From NCBI RefSeq assembly GCF_008275125.1, contig NZ_CP043473.1:3162001-3226000 (forward strand): 64,000 bases of DNA, written 5' to 3'. Below the pieces are notes generated by a model. It made no database searches, was not told the DNA's origin, and worked only from the letters and a program-made list of their open reading frames with translations. Origin of the DNA: Chromobacterium paludis. Its GTDB lineage: Bacteria; Pseudomonadota; Gammaproteobacteria; Burkholderiales; Chromobacteriaceae. Shown in pieces: positions 21,734-30,309 of the stretch (the stretch's first letter is position 1; each line of letters opens with the position of its first letter). The position numbers and the translations under genes are program-made.

Positions 21734-21922
21734 ATGCGCCTGCTGCTGGCCATTTTCCTGCCCTGGCTGCAGTTCTTCACCATAGGCCGGCCCTTCGCCG
21801 GCCTGATCTGCCTGTTGCTGCAACTGACCGTGATAGGCTGGGTGCCGGCCGCATTGTGGTCGGTTTACGCCCTGAGCCAGTACAAGACCGATCAGAAGAT
21901 CGCGCGGGCGCTGCGGCGCTGA
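21734..21922 (+). CDS. YqaE/Pmp3-type small membrane protein
   Basis: This 62-residue peptide has two membrane segments, LLLAIFLPWLQFFTIGRPF and AGLICLLLQLTVIGWVPAAL, and a charged tail YKTDQKIARALRR. The spacing and the ending ALWSVYALSQYK fit the YqaE/Pmp3 proteolipid family, whose role in membrane potential is poorly defined. It follows metW by 25 bases with a good GAGGAGACG ribosome binding site, so it may share the met transcript. Confidence 0.8.
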   Translation: MRLLLAIFLPWLQFFTIGRPFAGLICLLLQLTVIGWVPAALWSVYALSQYKTDQKIARALRR

Positions 21923-22007
21923 GCGCTGCCTGGATGGCCTCTAATCCAGACCATGCCGTGCGCGCCCCGGCGCGGACACCCGCCAACTCCATCAGCACAA
22001 GAAGCCC

Positions 22008-23285
22008 ATGACCCTGGCCACCATCAACTGGCGGCGCGATGTGTTCTCGCGCACCATGCTCGTCTGCGTATTCACCGGCTTCGCCTCCGGCCTGCCGCTG
22101 TACGCGCTGATCAATCTGCTGCCGGCCTGGCTGCGCAGCGAAGGCGTGGACCTGAAGTCCATCGGCCTGTTCGCGCTGATCGGCCTGCCCTACACCTGGA
22201 AATTCCTGTGGTCGCCGCTGATGGACCGCTACGCGCTGCCGCTCTTGGGCCGCCGCCGCGGCTGGATGCTGGCGTCGCAATTGGCGCTGCTGGCCGCGCT
22301 GGCCTTGTTCGGGCTATTCGACCCGCGGCAGGAAATCTGGAGCATCGCCGCGCTGGCCTTCGCGGTCGCCTTTTTCTCGGCCAGCCAGGACATCGTGCTG
22401 GACGCCTTCCGCCGCGAAATCCTCAGCGACGCCGAACTGGGCCTGGGCAACACCATACACATCAACGCCTACCGCCTGGCCGGCCTGGTGCCGGGCTCCT
22501 TGTCCCTGATCCTGGCCGACCATATGGCCTGGGGCGGCGTGTTCGTGATCACCGCGCTGTTCATGCTGCCCGGCGCGCTGATGACGCTGCTGGTGAAGGA
22601 GCCCAGGCTAGCCTCCGCCAGCCCCAAGACCCTGCGCGAAGCGGTGGCGGAGCCCTTTCATGAGTTCATTTCCCGCCAAGGCTGGCGCGAGGCGCTGTGG
22701 ATACTGGGCTTTATCTTCCTGTACAAGCTGGGCGACAGCATGGCCACCTCGCTGGCCACGCCGTTCTATCTCGACATGGGCTACGCCAAATCGCAGATCG
22801 GCCTGGTGGCCAAGCACGCCGGTTTATGGCCGGCGGTGATCGGCGGCCTGCTGGGCGGCGTGTGGATGATCAAGCTGGGCATCAACCGCGCGCTATGGGC
22901 CTTCGGCGTGGTGCAGGTGGTGTCGATCCTGGGCTTCGCCTGGCTGTCCAGCTACGGCCGCTTCGACAGCGTCGGCGGCCAGCAACTGGCGATGCTGGCG
23001 GCGGTGATAGGCTTCGAGGCGCTAGGCGTCGGCCTGGGCTCCGCGGCCTTCGTCGCCTTCATCGCGCGCAGCACGCATCCCGCCTATACCGCCACCCAGT
23101 TCGCCCTGTTCACCAGCCTGGCCGCCGTGCCGCGCACGCTGGCCAACGCGGCGACGGGCTATATCGTCGACTCCATAGGCTGGACCTCGTTTTTCTTCTT
23201 GTGCACGGCGCTGGCCATCCCCGGCATGATGCTGCTGGCCAAGGTGGCGCCATGGGGCGACGATCCGGCGCCGCAGCAGGCCTGA
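22008..23285 (+). CDS. ampG: Muropeptide permease AmpG
   Basis: AmpG imports GlcNAc-anhydroMurNAc peptides released from the cell wall for recycling. The 425-residue MFS protein shows about twelve segments with FTGFASGLPLYALINLLPAWL, GLPYTWKFLWSPLMDRYALP, ASQDIVLDAFRREIL and a short hydrophilic end. The length is shorter than the E. coli form but typical for betaproteobacteria. No AmpC or AmpR gene is nearby. It is convergent with the minor pilin operon, 13 bases apart. Confidence 0.9.
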   Translation: MTLATINWRRDVFSRTMLVCVFTGFASGLPLYALINLLPAWLRSEGVDLKSIGLFALIGLPYTWKFLWSPLMDRYALPLLGRRRGWMLASQLALLAALALFGLFDPRQEIWSIAALAFAVAFFSASQDIVLDAFRREILSDAELGLGNTIHINAYRLAGLVPGSLSLILADHMAWGGVFVITALFMLPGALMTLLVKEPRLASASPKTLREAVAEPFHEFISRQGWREALWILGFIFLYKLGDSMATSLATPFYLDMGYAKSQIGLVAKHAGLWPAVIGGLLGGVWMIKLGINRALWAFGVVQVVSILGFAWLSSYGRFDSVGGQQLAMLAAVIGFEALGVGLGSAAFVAFIARSTHPAYTATQFALFTSLAAVPRTLANAATGYIVDSIGWTSFFFLCTALAIPGMMLLAKVAPWGDDPAPQQA

Positions 23286-23298
23286 TCCGCCCCTCCGG

Positions 23299-23727
23299 CT
23301 AGCGCTGGCACTGCTCGCCCTCCCCTTCCTGGCGGCATTGCCGGAGCGTGCCGTCCTGGTCTACTTTCAACAGCCACTCGTCCAGGCCTGCGCCCGGTTT
23401 GGGCCGGGCCTCGATGATGAAGCTGGCTTGCTCTACGTTCTCGGCCGTCGGCTTGGCGCTGCTGAAGCCGATGTCGAAGGCGGCGGTGCTCCTGGCCGGC
23501 AAGTCAGGCCAAGCCAGCGGACCATTCTGATGATAAGCCCCATTTTCGTGATACCAGCGCTGCATGTAATGGCTGTTCTCCAGAAGAGCCGCTTTGGCCT
23601 CTTCCAGACGGGCCCGCTGCAGATATTGCTGGTAGCCCGGCACCGCCAGCGATAACAGGAGGGCCGCCACGGCGAGGCCGATCATCAGCTCCAGCAAAGT
23701 AAAACCACCGGTACGCATTGGCTTCAT
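23299..23727 (-). CDS. Type IV pilus minor pilin, PilE-like
   Basis: The 142-residue prepilin has a short leader cut after Gly and a mature N-terminus FTLLELMIGLAVAALLLSLAVPGY with Glu5, followed by YLQRARLEEAKAALLENSHYMQRWY and a cysteine pair near the end (CRQEGEGEQC). It fits PilE-type minor pilins at the end of the fimT-pilVWX operon. The start overlaps pilX by 4 bases. Confidence 0.88.
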   Translation of the reverse strand: MKPMRTGGFTLLELMIGLAVAALLLSLAVPGYQQYLQRARLEEAKAALLENSHYMQRWYHENGAYHQNGPLAWPDLPARSTAAFDIGFSSAKPTAENVEQASFIIEARPKPGAGLDEWLLKVDQDGTLRQCRQEGEGEQCQR

Positions 23728-24368
23728 CTCCCCTTCTCCGTCCAGCCGAGCCTATGCCCCAGGCCGGCGCCATCCACCCGATACCAGCTCTGCAAGGTCA
23801 CCACGCTGTAGCGGCTGCGCCCCCAGGCTCGCACCGTAACCCGATACAAGCGGGCAGGCGCCCCGGCCGCGGCGCCAAAACGCGGATCAATCAACTCCAC
23901 CACGAAGCGCGGATTGGCCCAGACCAGGCGGCCACTGCGCACGCCCTGCGGGCATTGCCACTGCGGCAGGGAAGGTTCCAACGGGTATTCCCGGCTGTTG
24001 CCGCAAGGGTGCAACAGGGGCACGCCGCCATGGGCCTGCTTTTCCGGCGGCATCGTGGGCTCGCACATGCCCTTGCCATGGCTGCCGTGGCAGTTGGGCG
24101 CAAACGGCGCGCCATGCCCGTACAGCTTAGCCGGCTCATCCGCCAGGCTCGCCATATCGCTCAGGCCATCCCATTGCCTGATCCATCGCTCCGCGCCGCT
24201 CAAGGCCTGATGCGCCACCACCTCCGTCCGGCTACGCTCCTGCGCGTTGACGGTCGAGGCGCGCGCGCTCAAGATCAGCTGCGCCGACGACAACACCAGC
24301 ATGGCCAGCAGCGACAGCAAAGCCATGATCATCAGCAAACTGCCGCCGGCTTGCGATCTGCTCCTCAT
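23724..24368 (-). CDS. Type IV pilus assembly protein PilX-like
   Basis: The 214-residue protein begins RSRSQAGG and has a prepilin-like hydrophobic segment SLLMIMALLSLLAMLVLSSAQ without Glu5, as expected for PilX/GspK-type tip proteins. It has several cysteines (CHGSHGKGMCEP, HPCGNSR, WQCPQG). The reading frame continues far upstream, but that part only shadows pilW; the ATG overlapping the pilW end by 4 bases is the sensible start. Confidence 0.83.
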   Translation of the reverse strand: MRSRSQAGGSLLMIMALLSLLAMLVLSSAQLILSARASTVNAQERSRTEVVAHQALSGAERWIRQWDGLSDMASLADEPAKLYGHGAPFAPNCHGSHGKGMCEPTMPPEKQAHGGVPLLHPCGNSREYPLEPSLPQWQCPQGVRSGRLVWANPRFVVELIDPRFGAAAGAPARLYRVTVRAWGRSRYSVVTLQSWYRVDGAGLGHRLGWTEKGR

Positions 24369-25240
24369 GTCTCGCCTCCACAGCCCAATGGCGTCAAAGC
24401 CTGCTCCCGGCTCAGCACCTCGGCCGTTGCTTGATCGGCACGCGGCCGCCACGCCAACTCCAAGCGCGCGCCGCCCACTCTCTTCGCCGTTTCCGCCGTC
24501 AATGCCGATGGGGCCAGCCACCGCCAGCCATCGCCATCCGCGCAGCCGGCGCGAACCTGCAACAGCAATTTGATCCCGGCCACGCCGTCGAGCAGAACCC
24601 GCGGCTCTCCCGCGCTCAAGCCGCCCAACCGCTCCCAAACCCGCAACCGGCCGCCGCTCAGCTGGTAATGACGCTCCAGCGGCAGCCACAGCTGCAACGA
24701 CGGGGCATGCAGGCCCTCGGCCTGGTCCGTTGCCTGCACCAGCAGGGGCGGCGTCAACTGCAGGCTGGGCGAGCCGCTCCCGCCCAGCCATTGCGCCGAG
24801 GCCGCCGTCAGCGCCACCATCCCCGCGCAGCTGCTCAGCACGCTCTGCGGCCAAGCGGCGGCGCCCGCCTGCGCTTCCGGCAAGAGCGCCATGCTGCTCA
24901 GCTTGTGTTGCGCATCCAGCGCCAGTTGGCCATGCGCCAGATGGCGGCCGGGCAGGCTCAATGTCCAATGTCCGTCTGCGAAATCCTGGGCCGTCCAGAG
25001 CTGGCTCACGCAGCCGAAACGACGGTGACGCGCCACATCCCTCGCCAGCAGACGCAAGGCCCAGGCCGCCTGCTGGCGGCGCTCCAGCATCCTGGCGGCG
25101 CTTCGCGCCGACTGATCCGCCTGAGCCAGCGAGGACAAGGCCCAAGCCGTCACCAGCGCGCCCAGGGCGGTCGCCAGCAGCATGCCCAGCAGCAGCGAAC
25201 CGCGCTGCCGGCTAGGGACGCAAGAGCCAGACATCGGCAT
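24365..25240 (-). CDS. Type IV pilus assembly protein PilW-like
   Basis: The 291-residue protein has a leader PMSGSCVPSRQRG followed by a hydrophobic helix SLLLGMLLATALGALVTAWAL and a large periplasmic part with RRQQAAWALRLLARDVARHRRFGC, which is PilW-like. Position +5 of the predicted mature protein is Gly instead of the Glu usual for PilW. It overlaps pilV by 29 bases and pilX by 4. Assignment rests on operon position, the helix and the RDVARHRRFGC region. Confidence 0.82.
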   Translation of the reverse strand: MPMSGSCVPSRQRGSLLLGMLLATALGALVTAWALSSLAQADQSARSAARMLERRQQAAWALRLLARDVARHRRFGCVSQLWTAQDFADGHWTLSLPGRHLAHGQLALDAQHKLSSMALLPEAQAGAAAWPQSVLSSCAGMVALTAASAQWLGGSGSPSLQLTPPLLVQATDQAEGLHAPSLQLWLPLERHYQLSGGRLRVWERLGGLSAGEPRVLLDGVAGIKLLLQVRAGCADGDGWRWLAPSALTAETAKRVGGARLELAWRPRADQATAEVLSREQALTPLGCGGET

Positions 25241-25709
25241 GCTCCTGCCAAGACCGGCCATGACGGCTGCGCCAGACCACCCGGATCGAGACGGGCCCGG
25301 CCGCGCCGCAGCCTGGCTTGGCCTGCGTAGGCAGCGTTTTGACGTCGCCGCGGCACACCACGCCCCTGGCCTGCTCCGCCATGCTGGAGCGATTGCGCAA
25401 CGCCTGCTTGAAACGGGACAGATCAGCCTCCGCCTGCCGCGCCGGATCGCACTGGAGCGGGCAATCCGGCGAGGCGGCATGGTCGTCGTAAGCGGTTTCC
25501 AGATAGTGTACCCAGTGACTCTCCGGCCGCGCCTGAATGGCCTGGGCCAGATTTTCCACCGCCGCATCGATGTGGCTGCGCAACGCCGCCTCTCGCGCAT
25601 CCTGCAAGGCTCGGGCCTGCACGCCGGCCAGCGCGAGCAGGGCCACTAGCCAGATGGCCAATGCCACCATGGTTTCCAGCAGGCTGAACCCCCGCTCAGG
25701 CGCAAGCAT
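25212..25709 (-). CDS. pilV: Type IV pilus modification protein PilV
   Basis: The 165-residue prepilin has leader MLAPERG, mature start FSLLETMVALAIWLVALLALAG with Glu5, and ARALQDAREAALRSHIDAAVENLAQAI, the PilV pattern. Cysteine pairs (CPLQC and VVCRGD) suggest disulfides. I used the ATG closest to the leader. It overlaps fimT by 14 bases and pilW by 29. Confidence 0.86.
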   Translation of the reverse strand: MLAPERGFSLLETMVALAIWLVALLALAGVQARALQDAREAALRSHIDAAVENLAQAIQARPESHWVHYLETAYDDHAASPDCPLQCDPARQAEADLSRFKQALRNRSSMAEQARGVVCRGDVKTLPTQAKPGCGAAGPVSIRVVWRSRHGRSWQEHADVWLLRP

Positions 25710-26235
25710 CGTCCACACTCCCCAGGCTGGCGCGGCCATCCGCCGCGATGCTCACCAGCAGGCATTGATCGCCGGCGCGCAGCCGGAATGCGACGCCCGC
25801 CTCCGGCTGCAATTGCCCGTCGGGCAACCAGACCAGTTGCGCCACCGGCGCCCAGACCTGGACGCGCGGATCGAATATCGCCAGCTTCAGCCGTTCGCCC
25901 CCATCGTAAGCGGCGTTGTCCGCGCCGTGATCCGCGTAGACCAGCCCGCCCTCCCCCCAGCGCTGGCTCGCGCCCGGCTGCGAGGCCTGACAGCCTTGCA
26001 GCTCCAGATTCTTCTTCAAGTTGGCCGCGCACAGATAAACCGGTTGATTGCGGCGCAGCGCCTCGCCGCGGGCATGCTGGACGCTGCCAAGCAGCAACAG
26101 GCCATGGCCTTGCAAGCGCTGCCTGTCCAGCGCCCGGCCCAGCGTCGGCACCGCCAGCGCGCAAAGAATGGCCGCAATGCTCACCGTGGACAGCAGCTCC
26201 AGCAGTGTGATGCCGGCCTGGCCATTCGCCCCCAT
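25696..26235 (-). CDS. fimT: Type IV minor pilin FimT/GspH-like
   Basis: The 179-residue protein has leader MGANGQAG, a mature start ITLLELLSTVSIAAILCALAVPTL (Ile at +1 instead of Phe, Glu5 present) and LLLLGSVQHARGEALRRNQPVYLC, the GspH/FimT signature. It heads the minor pilin operon that primes type IV pilus assembly. The upstream ATG 18 codons earlier gives an unlikely leader. The pilY1 adhesin gene that often belongs to such operons is not here. Confidence 0.87.
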   Translation of the reverse strand: MGANGQAGITLLELLSTVSIAAILCALAVPTLGRALDRQRLQGHGLLLLGSVQHARGEALRRNQPVYLCAANLKKNLELQGCQASQPGASQRWGEGGLVYADHGADNAAYDGGERLKLAIFDPRVQVWAPVAQLVWLPDGQLQPEAGVAFRLRAGDQCLLVSIAADGRASLGSVDDACA

Positions 26236-26371
26236 ATGCGCCTCTCCGCTTTTGAACGAGTTCCCAGTCTGGAAAAGCCGCTTGGCCATGCCAAGCCGCT
26301 CCTGTCCAAAAGCCGGAATGCCCGCCGCCGCCGCCAGACCTTAGTGCAGGCGACACGGACCGGCGATGTGA

Positions 26372-26395
26372 AAACGGCGCCTTGCGGCGCCGTTT
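26372..26395 (-). terminator. Intrinsic terminator after polA
   Basis: A perfect 10-bp stem (AAACGGCGCC with GGCGCCGTTT, 4-base loop) is followed by a short U-run on the minus strand, just beyond the polA stop and before fimT. Confidence 0.8.
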
Positions 26396-26417
26396 CGTCA
26401 TCCGTCTGCCGGTCGAC

Positions 26418-29195
26418 TCAGTGAGCCGCCTCCCAGCTGTCGCCGGCCCCGACCTCGGCCAGCAGCGGCACTTTCAGTTCGGCAGCGCCGGCCATGATTT
26501 CCGGCAGGCGACGCTTGACCCGATCCAGCTCGGCCTGCGGCACTTCCAGCACCAGTTCGTCGTGTACTTGCATGATCAGCTTGCTTTGCAGGCTGTCGCC
26601 CTCCAGCCAGTTTTGCACCGCGATCATCGCCAGCTTGATCAAATCGGCCGCCGTGCCCTGCATCGGCGCGTTGATCGCCGCGCGCTCGGCGCCGGCGCGA
26701 CGGGCCGGATTGGATAGTTTGATGTCCGGCAGATACAGACGACGGCCAAACACGGTTTCGACATAGCCCTGCTCGCGCGCCTTCTCGCGCGTGGTTTGCA
26801 TGTACTCGGCCACGCCCGGGTAGCGCATGAAGTAGCGGTCGATGTACTGCTGGGCGGCGCTGCGCTCGATGTCGAGCTGAGCGGCGAGGCCAAACGCGCT
26901 CATGCCGTAGATCAGGCCGAAGTTGATCGCCTTGGCGGCGCGGCGCTGGTCCGATGTCACCGCGCCGAGATCTACGCCGAACACCTCCGCCGCGGTGGCG
27001 CGGTGGATGTCCTCGCCGCTGGCGAAAGCCTGCAGCATGCCTTCGTCGCCGGACAGGTGGGCCATGATGCGCAGCTCGATCTGCGAATAGTCGGCCGACA
27101 CGATCTGCCAGCCGGCCGGCGCGATGAAGGCTTCGCGCACGCGGCGGCCCTCGGCGGTGCGCACCGGGATGTTCTGCAGATTGGGATCGTTGCTGGACAA
27201 ACGGCCGGTGATCGCCACCGCCTGTGCATAAGTCGTGTGCACGCGGCCGGTCTGTGGATAAATCAGCGCGGGCAATTTATCGGTATACGTGGACTTCAGT
27301 TTGGCCAGCCCTCGGTATTCCAGAATGCGTTTGGGCAAGGGGTGGTCCAGCGCCAGCTGCTCCAGCACCGATTCATCGGTGGAATAGCCGCCGCTCGGCG
27401 TCTTCTTGACGCCCTTGGTGGGGATGGCCAGCTTGCCGAACAGGATTTCCTGCAGCTGCTTGGGCGAATTCAAATTGAAAGGCTGGCCGGCCAGCTCATA
27501 CGCCTGCTGCTCCAGCTCCAGCATCTGGCTGCCCAGCTGGTGGCTCTGCGCGGCCAGCTTGTCGCGGTCGATCAGCACGCCATGCCGTTCCATCTTGAAC
27601 AGCACCTCGGCCACCGGCAGCTCGATGTCGCGGTAGACCTTTTCCAGATCGCCGCTCAATTGGTTGGCGAAGTGCTGGTTCAAGCGCAGCGTGATGTCGG
27701 CGTCTTCGGCCGCGTAATTGGCGGCGATGTCGACGTCCACCTCGCCGAAGCCGATCTGCTTGGCGCCCTTGCCGCAGATGTCCTCGTAGCTGACGGTGTC
27801 CTCGCCCAGATGGCGGCGCGCCAGGTCGTCCATATTGTGGCGCTGGTGGCTTTCCAGCACGTAGGAGGCCAACATCGAATCATCGACGATGCCGCGCAGG
27901 GCGATGCCGTGGTTGGCCAGCACATGGCTGTCGTATTTCAGGTTTTGTCCGCACTTCTTCTTGTCCGCGTCCTCCAGCCACGGCTTGAGCCTGGCCAGGG
28001 CCGCGTCCAGCGGCAATTGTTCCGGCGCGCCGGCATAATGGTGCGCCAGCGGCAGATAGGCGGCGTGGCCTGCCTCCACCGAGAAGCTGACGCCGACGAT
28101 GCGCGCCTGCATCGGATCCAAGCTGGTGGTTTCGGTGTCGAAGGACACCACCTTGGCCGCCGCCAGTTTTTCCAGCCAAGCGTCCAGCTGCGCTTCGTTC
28201 AATATGGTTTCGTAATGGCGCTCGATATTCGCGGCGCCGGAGGGCGCGACGGTGGCCGGCTCATCGGCGCCGCCGAACAGATCATTTTGCGCGGCCGGCG
28301 TATCCTCCTGCCTTTGAGCGATGGCCGGCATCTCCGAACCCTCGGTCACCTCGCGGTAGAAGGTGCGGAAGCCCAGGTCCAGGAACAGCTCGGCCAGCCG
28401 CGGCTTGTCCTTCTGGCCGTGCTGCAGGCCGGGCAAACCGTGCGGCAGGTCTGTCGTCAGATCCACCGCGCAATCGATGGTGATCAGCCGCTTGCCCATG
28501 GGCAGCCAGTCCAGCGCCGCGCGCAGGTTTTCGCCCACTTTGCCGCCCACGCTGTCGGCCTGGGCGACGATGGCGTCCAGGCTGCCGTACTGCTCCAGCC
28601 ACTTGACCGCGGTCTTGGGCCCGCACTTGTCGACGCCGGGCACGTTATCCACCTTGTCGCCGATCAGGGTCAGGTAGTCGATGATGAGCGCAGGCGGCAC
28701 GCCGAACTTCTCCTTGACGCCCGCCTCATCCAACAGCTCGTTGGTCATGGTGTTGACCAGGGTGATGTCCGGCGTCACCAGCTGGGCCATGTCCTTGTCG
28801 CCGGTGGAGACGATCACCTTCATGCCGGCTGCCGCCGCCGCGCGCGCCAGCGTGCCGATCACATCGTCCGCCTCCACCCCAGGCACCACCAGCATGGGCC
28901 AGCCGGAAGCTTGCACCACCTCATGGACCGCCGTAATCTGGGAAGCCAGCTCCTCGGGCATGGACGGGCGATTGGCCTTGTATTCGGGGTACAGGTCGTC
29001 GCGGAAGGTCTTGCCCTTCGCGTCGAAGACGCAGGCGCTATAATCGAATTCAACTTCCTTCTCCAGCCGCCTGAGCATGTTGACCATGCCATAGACAGCC
29101 CCCACCGGGCGGCCATCCGGGGATCGCAAATCGGGCATCGCGTGAAAGGCGCGGTACAAGTAAGAAGAGCCGTCAATTAATAACAATGTTTTCAT
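26418..29195 (-). CDS. polA: DNA polymerase I
   Basis: The 925-residue enzyme fills gaps and removes RNA primers. All three domains are present: a 5' nuclease (LLIDGSSYLYRAFHAMPDL, SADDVIG-like VEADDVIGTLA), a 3'-5' exonuclease with an intact FDTETTSLDP motif, and the polymerase with SADYSQIELRIMAHLSGDEGML, RRAAKAINFGLIYGM and MQVHDELVLEVP. The start MKTLLLIDGSS is family-typical. It is divergent from the LOG gene with only 14 bases between starts, so the promoters must overlap the coding ends. Confidence 0.97.
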   Translation of the reverse strand: MKTLLLIDGSSYLYRAFHAMPDLRSPDGRPVGAVYGMVNMLRRLEKEVEFDYSACVFDAKGKTFRDDLYPEYKANRPSMPEELASQITAVHEVVQASGWPMLVVPGVEADDVIGTLARAAAAAGMKVIVSTGDKDMAQLVTPDITLVNTMTNELLDEAGVKEKFGVPPALIIDYLTLIGDKVDNVPGVDKCGPKTAVKWLEQYGSLDAIVAQADSVGGKVGENLRAALDWLPMGKRLITIDCAVDLTTDLPHGLPGLQHGQKDKPRLAELFLDLGFRTFYREVTEGSEMPAIAQRQEDTPAAQNDLFGGADEPATVAPSGAANIERHYETILNEAQLDAWLEKLAAAKVVSFDTETTSLDPMQARIVGVSFSVEAGHAAYLPLAHHYAGAPEQLPLDAALARLKPWLEDADKKKCGQNLKYDSHVLANHGIALRGIVDDSMLASYVLESHQRHNMDDLARRHLGEDTVSYEDICGKGAKQIGFGEVDVDIAANYAAEDADITLRLNQHFANQLSGDLEKVYRDIELPVAEVLFKMERHGVLIDRDKLAAQSHQLGSQMLELEQQAYELAGQPFNLNSPKQLQEILFGKLAIPTKGVKKTPSGGYSTDESVLEQLALDHPLPKRILEYRGLAKLKSTYTDKLPALIYPQTGRVHTTYAQAVAITGRLSSNDPNLQNIPVRTAEGRRVREAFIAPAGWQIVSADYSQIELRIMAHLSGDEGMLQAFASGEDIHRATAAEVFGVDLGAVTSDQRRAAKAINFGLIYGMSAFGLAAQLDIERSAAQQYIDRYFMRYPGVAEYMQTTREKAREQGYVETVFGRRLYLPDIKLSNPARRAGAERAAINAPMQGTAADLIKLAMIAVQNWLEGDSLQSKLIMQVHDELVLEVPQAELDRVKRRLPEIMAGAAELKVPLLAEVGAGDSWEAAH

Positions 29196-29209
29196 AAAGA
29201 GGCAGAAGT

Positions 29210-29938
29210 ATGAGCTTGTCCGATAAATTGCCGCAAACCAGCGACCGCCACGCCATGATGCAGCGTTTCCGCTCGCGCGAAGCCTGGCATGTGATGAAGA
29301 TACTGTCGGAGTTTGTCGAGTCGGCCGAGGAACTGCAAGGCATCACTCCGGCGGTGAGCATATTCGGCAGCGCGCGCACGCCGCGCGACCACAAATATTA
29401 CAAATTGACCGAGGAGGTGGCGCGCCGGCTGTCCGACTCCGGCTTCTCGGTGATATCCGGCGGCGGCCCCGGCATCATGGAAGCCGCCAATAAAGGCGCA
29501 TTCTACGGCAGAAGCCCGTCGGTCGCGCTCAACATCGTATTGCCGCACGAACAAAAACCCAACGACTACCAGGACCTGTCGGTCAAGTTCAACCACTTTT
29601 TCAGCCGCAAGGTCATGTTCGTCAAGCACGCCATCGCCTATGTGGTGATGCCGGGCGGCTTTGGCACCCTGGACGAGATGTTCGAGGCCTTAACGCTGAT
29701 ACAGACCGGCAAAAGCCGCAATATTCCCATCATTCTGTGCTGCCATGAATTCTGGGCCGGCCTGCTGGACTGGGTCAAAGACAGGCTGGTCAGCGAGGGC
29801 ATGATCAACCCCGACGATCTGAACCTGATCCAGTTGATAGACGATCCTCAACAGATCGTCGACACCATTTTCAAGCACTACGAAACCCGCGGCTTCGACG
29901 CGCTGCCGGAAGAGCGCGAACAACTGCTCAATCTATAA
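29210..29938 (+). CDS. LOG family (TIGR00730) nucleotide 5'-monophosphate phosphoribohydrolase
   Basis: The 242-residue Rossmann-fold protein has SGGGPGIMEAANKGA (83-97) and PGGFGTLDEMFEAL (148-161), the two signatures of LOG-type enzymes that split ribose-phosphate from nucleotides or cytokinin precursors. The bacterial substrate is uncertain. An AGAGGCAGAAGT ribosome binding site precedes the start. It leads a plus-strand group LOG-DUF2782-thrB. Confidence 0.88.
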   Translation: MSLSDKLPQTSDRHAMMQRFRSREAWHVMKILSEFVESAEELQGITPAVSIFGSARTPRDHKYYKLTEEVARRLSDSGFSVISGGGPGIMEAANKGAFYGRSPSVALNIVLPHEQKPNDYQDLSVKFNHFFSRKVMFVKHAIAYVVMPGGFGTLDEMFEALTLIQTGKSRNIPIILCCHEFWAGLLDWVKDRLVSEGMINPDDLNLIQLIDDPQQIVDTIFKHYETRGFDALPEEREQLLNL

Positions 29939-29966
29939 TCGTTACATTCCAATACAAGGAAACTCC

Positions 29967-30299
29967 ATGCGCCGCCTCATCGCCCTGCTTGCCGTCCTGC
30001 CGCTGCTGCCGGCCTTCGCCGCCGAAGCTCCCTCGCCAGCCGCCAAAGCCGTGGTGCCGCCGCCGCCGGTCATCACCCAGGACAACGCCGCCGAGCCGGA
30101 GCCGGAAGTCCGCCTGATCCAGAAGGGCGACGAGAAAATCGAAGAGTATCGGCTGAACGGCCATCTCTACATGGTCAAGGTCACGCCGTCTCATGGCGTG
30201 CCGTATTATCTGGTAGACGACAACGGCTCAGGCACGATGCGCCAGGTGGACCCGGCCACCCGCATCGTGATCCCGCGCTGGGTGCTGGTGCGGTTCTAA
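29967..30299 (+). CDS. DUF2782 family periplasmic protein
   Basis: The 110-residue protein has a signal peptide (RRLIALLAVLPLLPAFA) and a proline-rich linker PPPPVITQD, then the DUF2782 core with KIEEYRLNGHLYMVKVTPSHG and RWVLVRF at the end. The family is usually found between polA and thrB in betaproteobacteria, as here; its function is unknown. Confidence 0.85.
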   Translation: MRRLIALLAVLPLLPAFAAEAPSPAAKAVVPPPPVITQDNAAEPEPEVRLIQKGDEKIEEYRLNGHLYMVKVTPSHGVPYYLVDDNGSGTMRQVDPATRIVIPRWVLVRF

Positions 30300-30309
30300 C
30301 GGAGGCGGC

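Noticed and set aside
24369..25145. N-terminal extension of the pilX reading frame
   Set aside because: It shadows pilW in another frame; the ATG at the pilW-pilX overlap gives a prepilin-like start.
26796..29180. 794-codon open frame opposite polA
   Set aside because: It mirrors polA codons in a GC-rich genome, is full of His/Gln/Arg/Ala and shows no domain.
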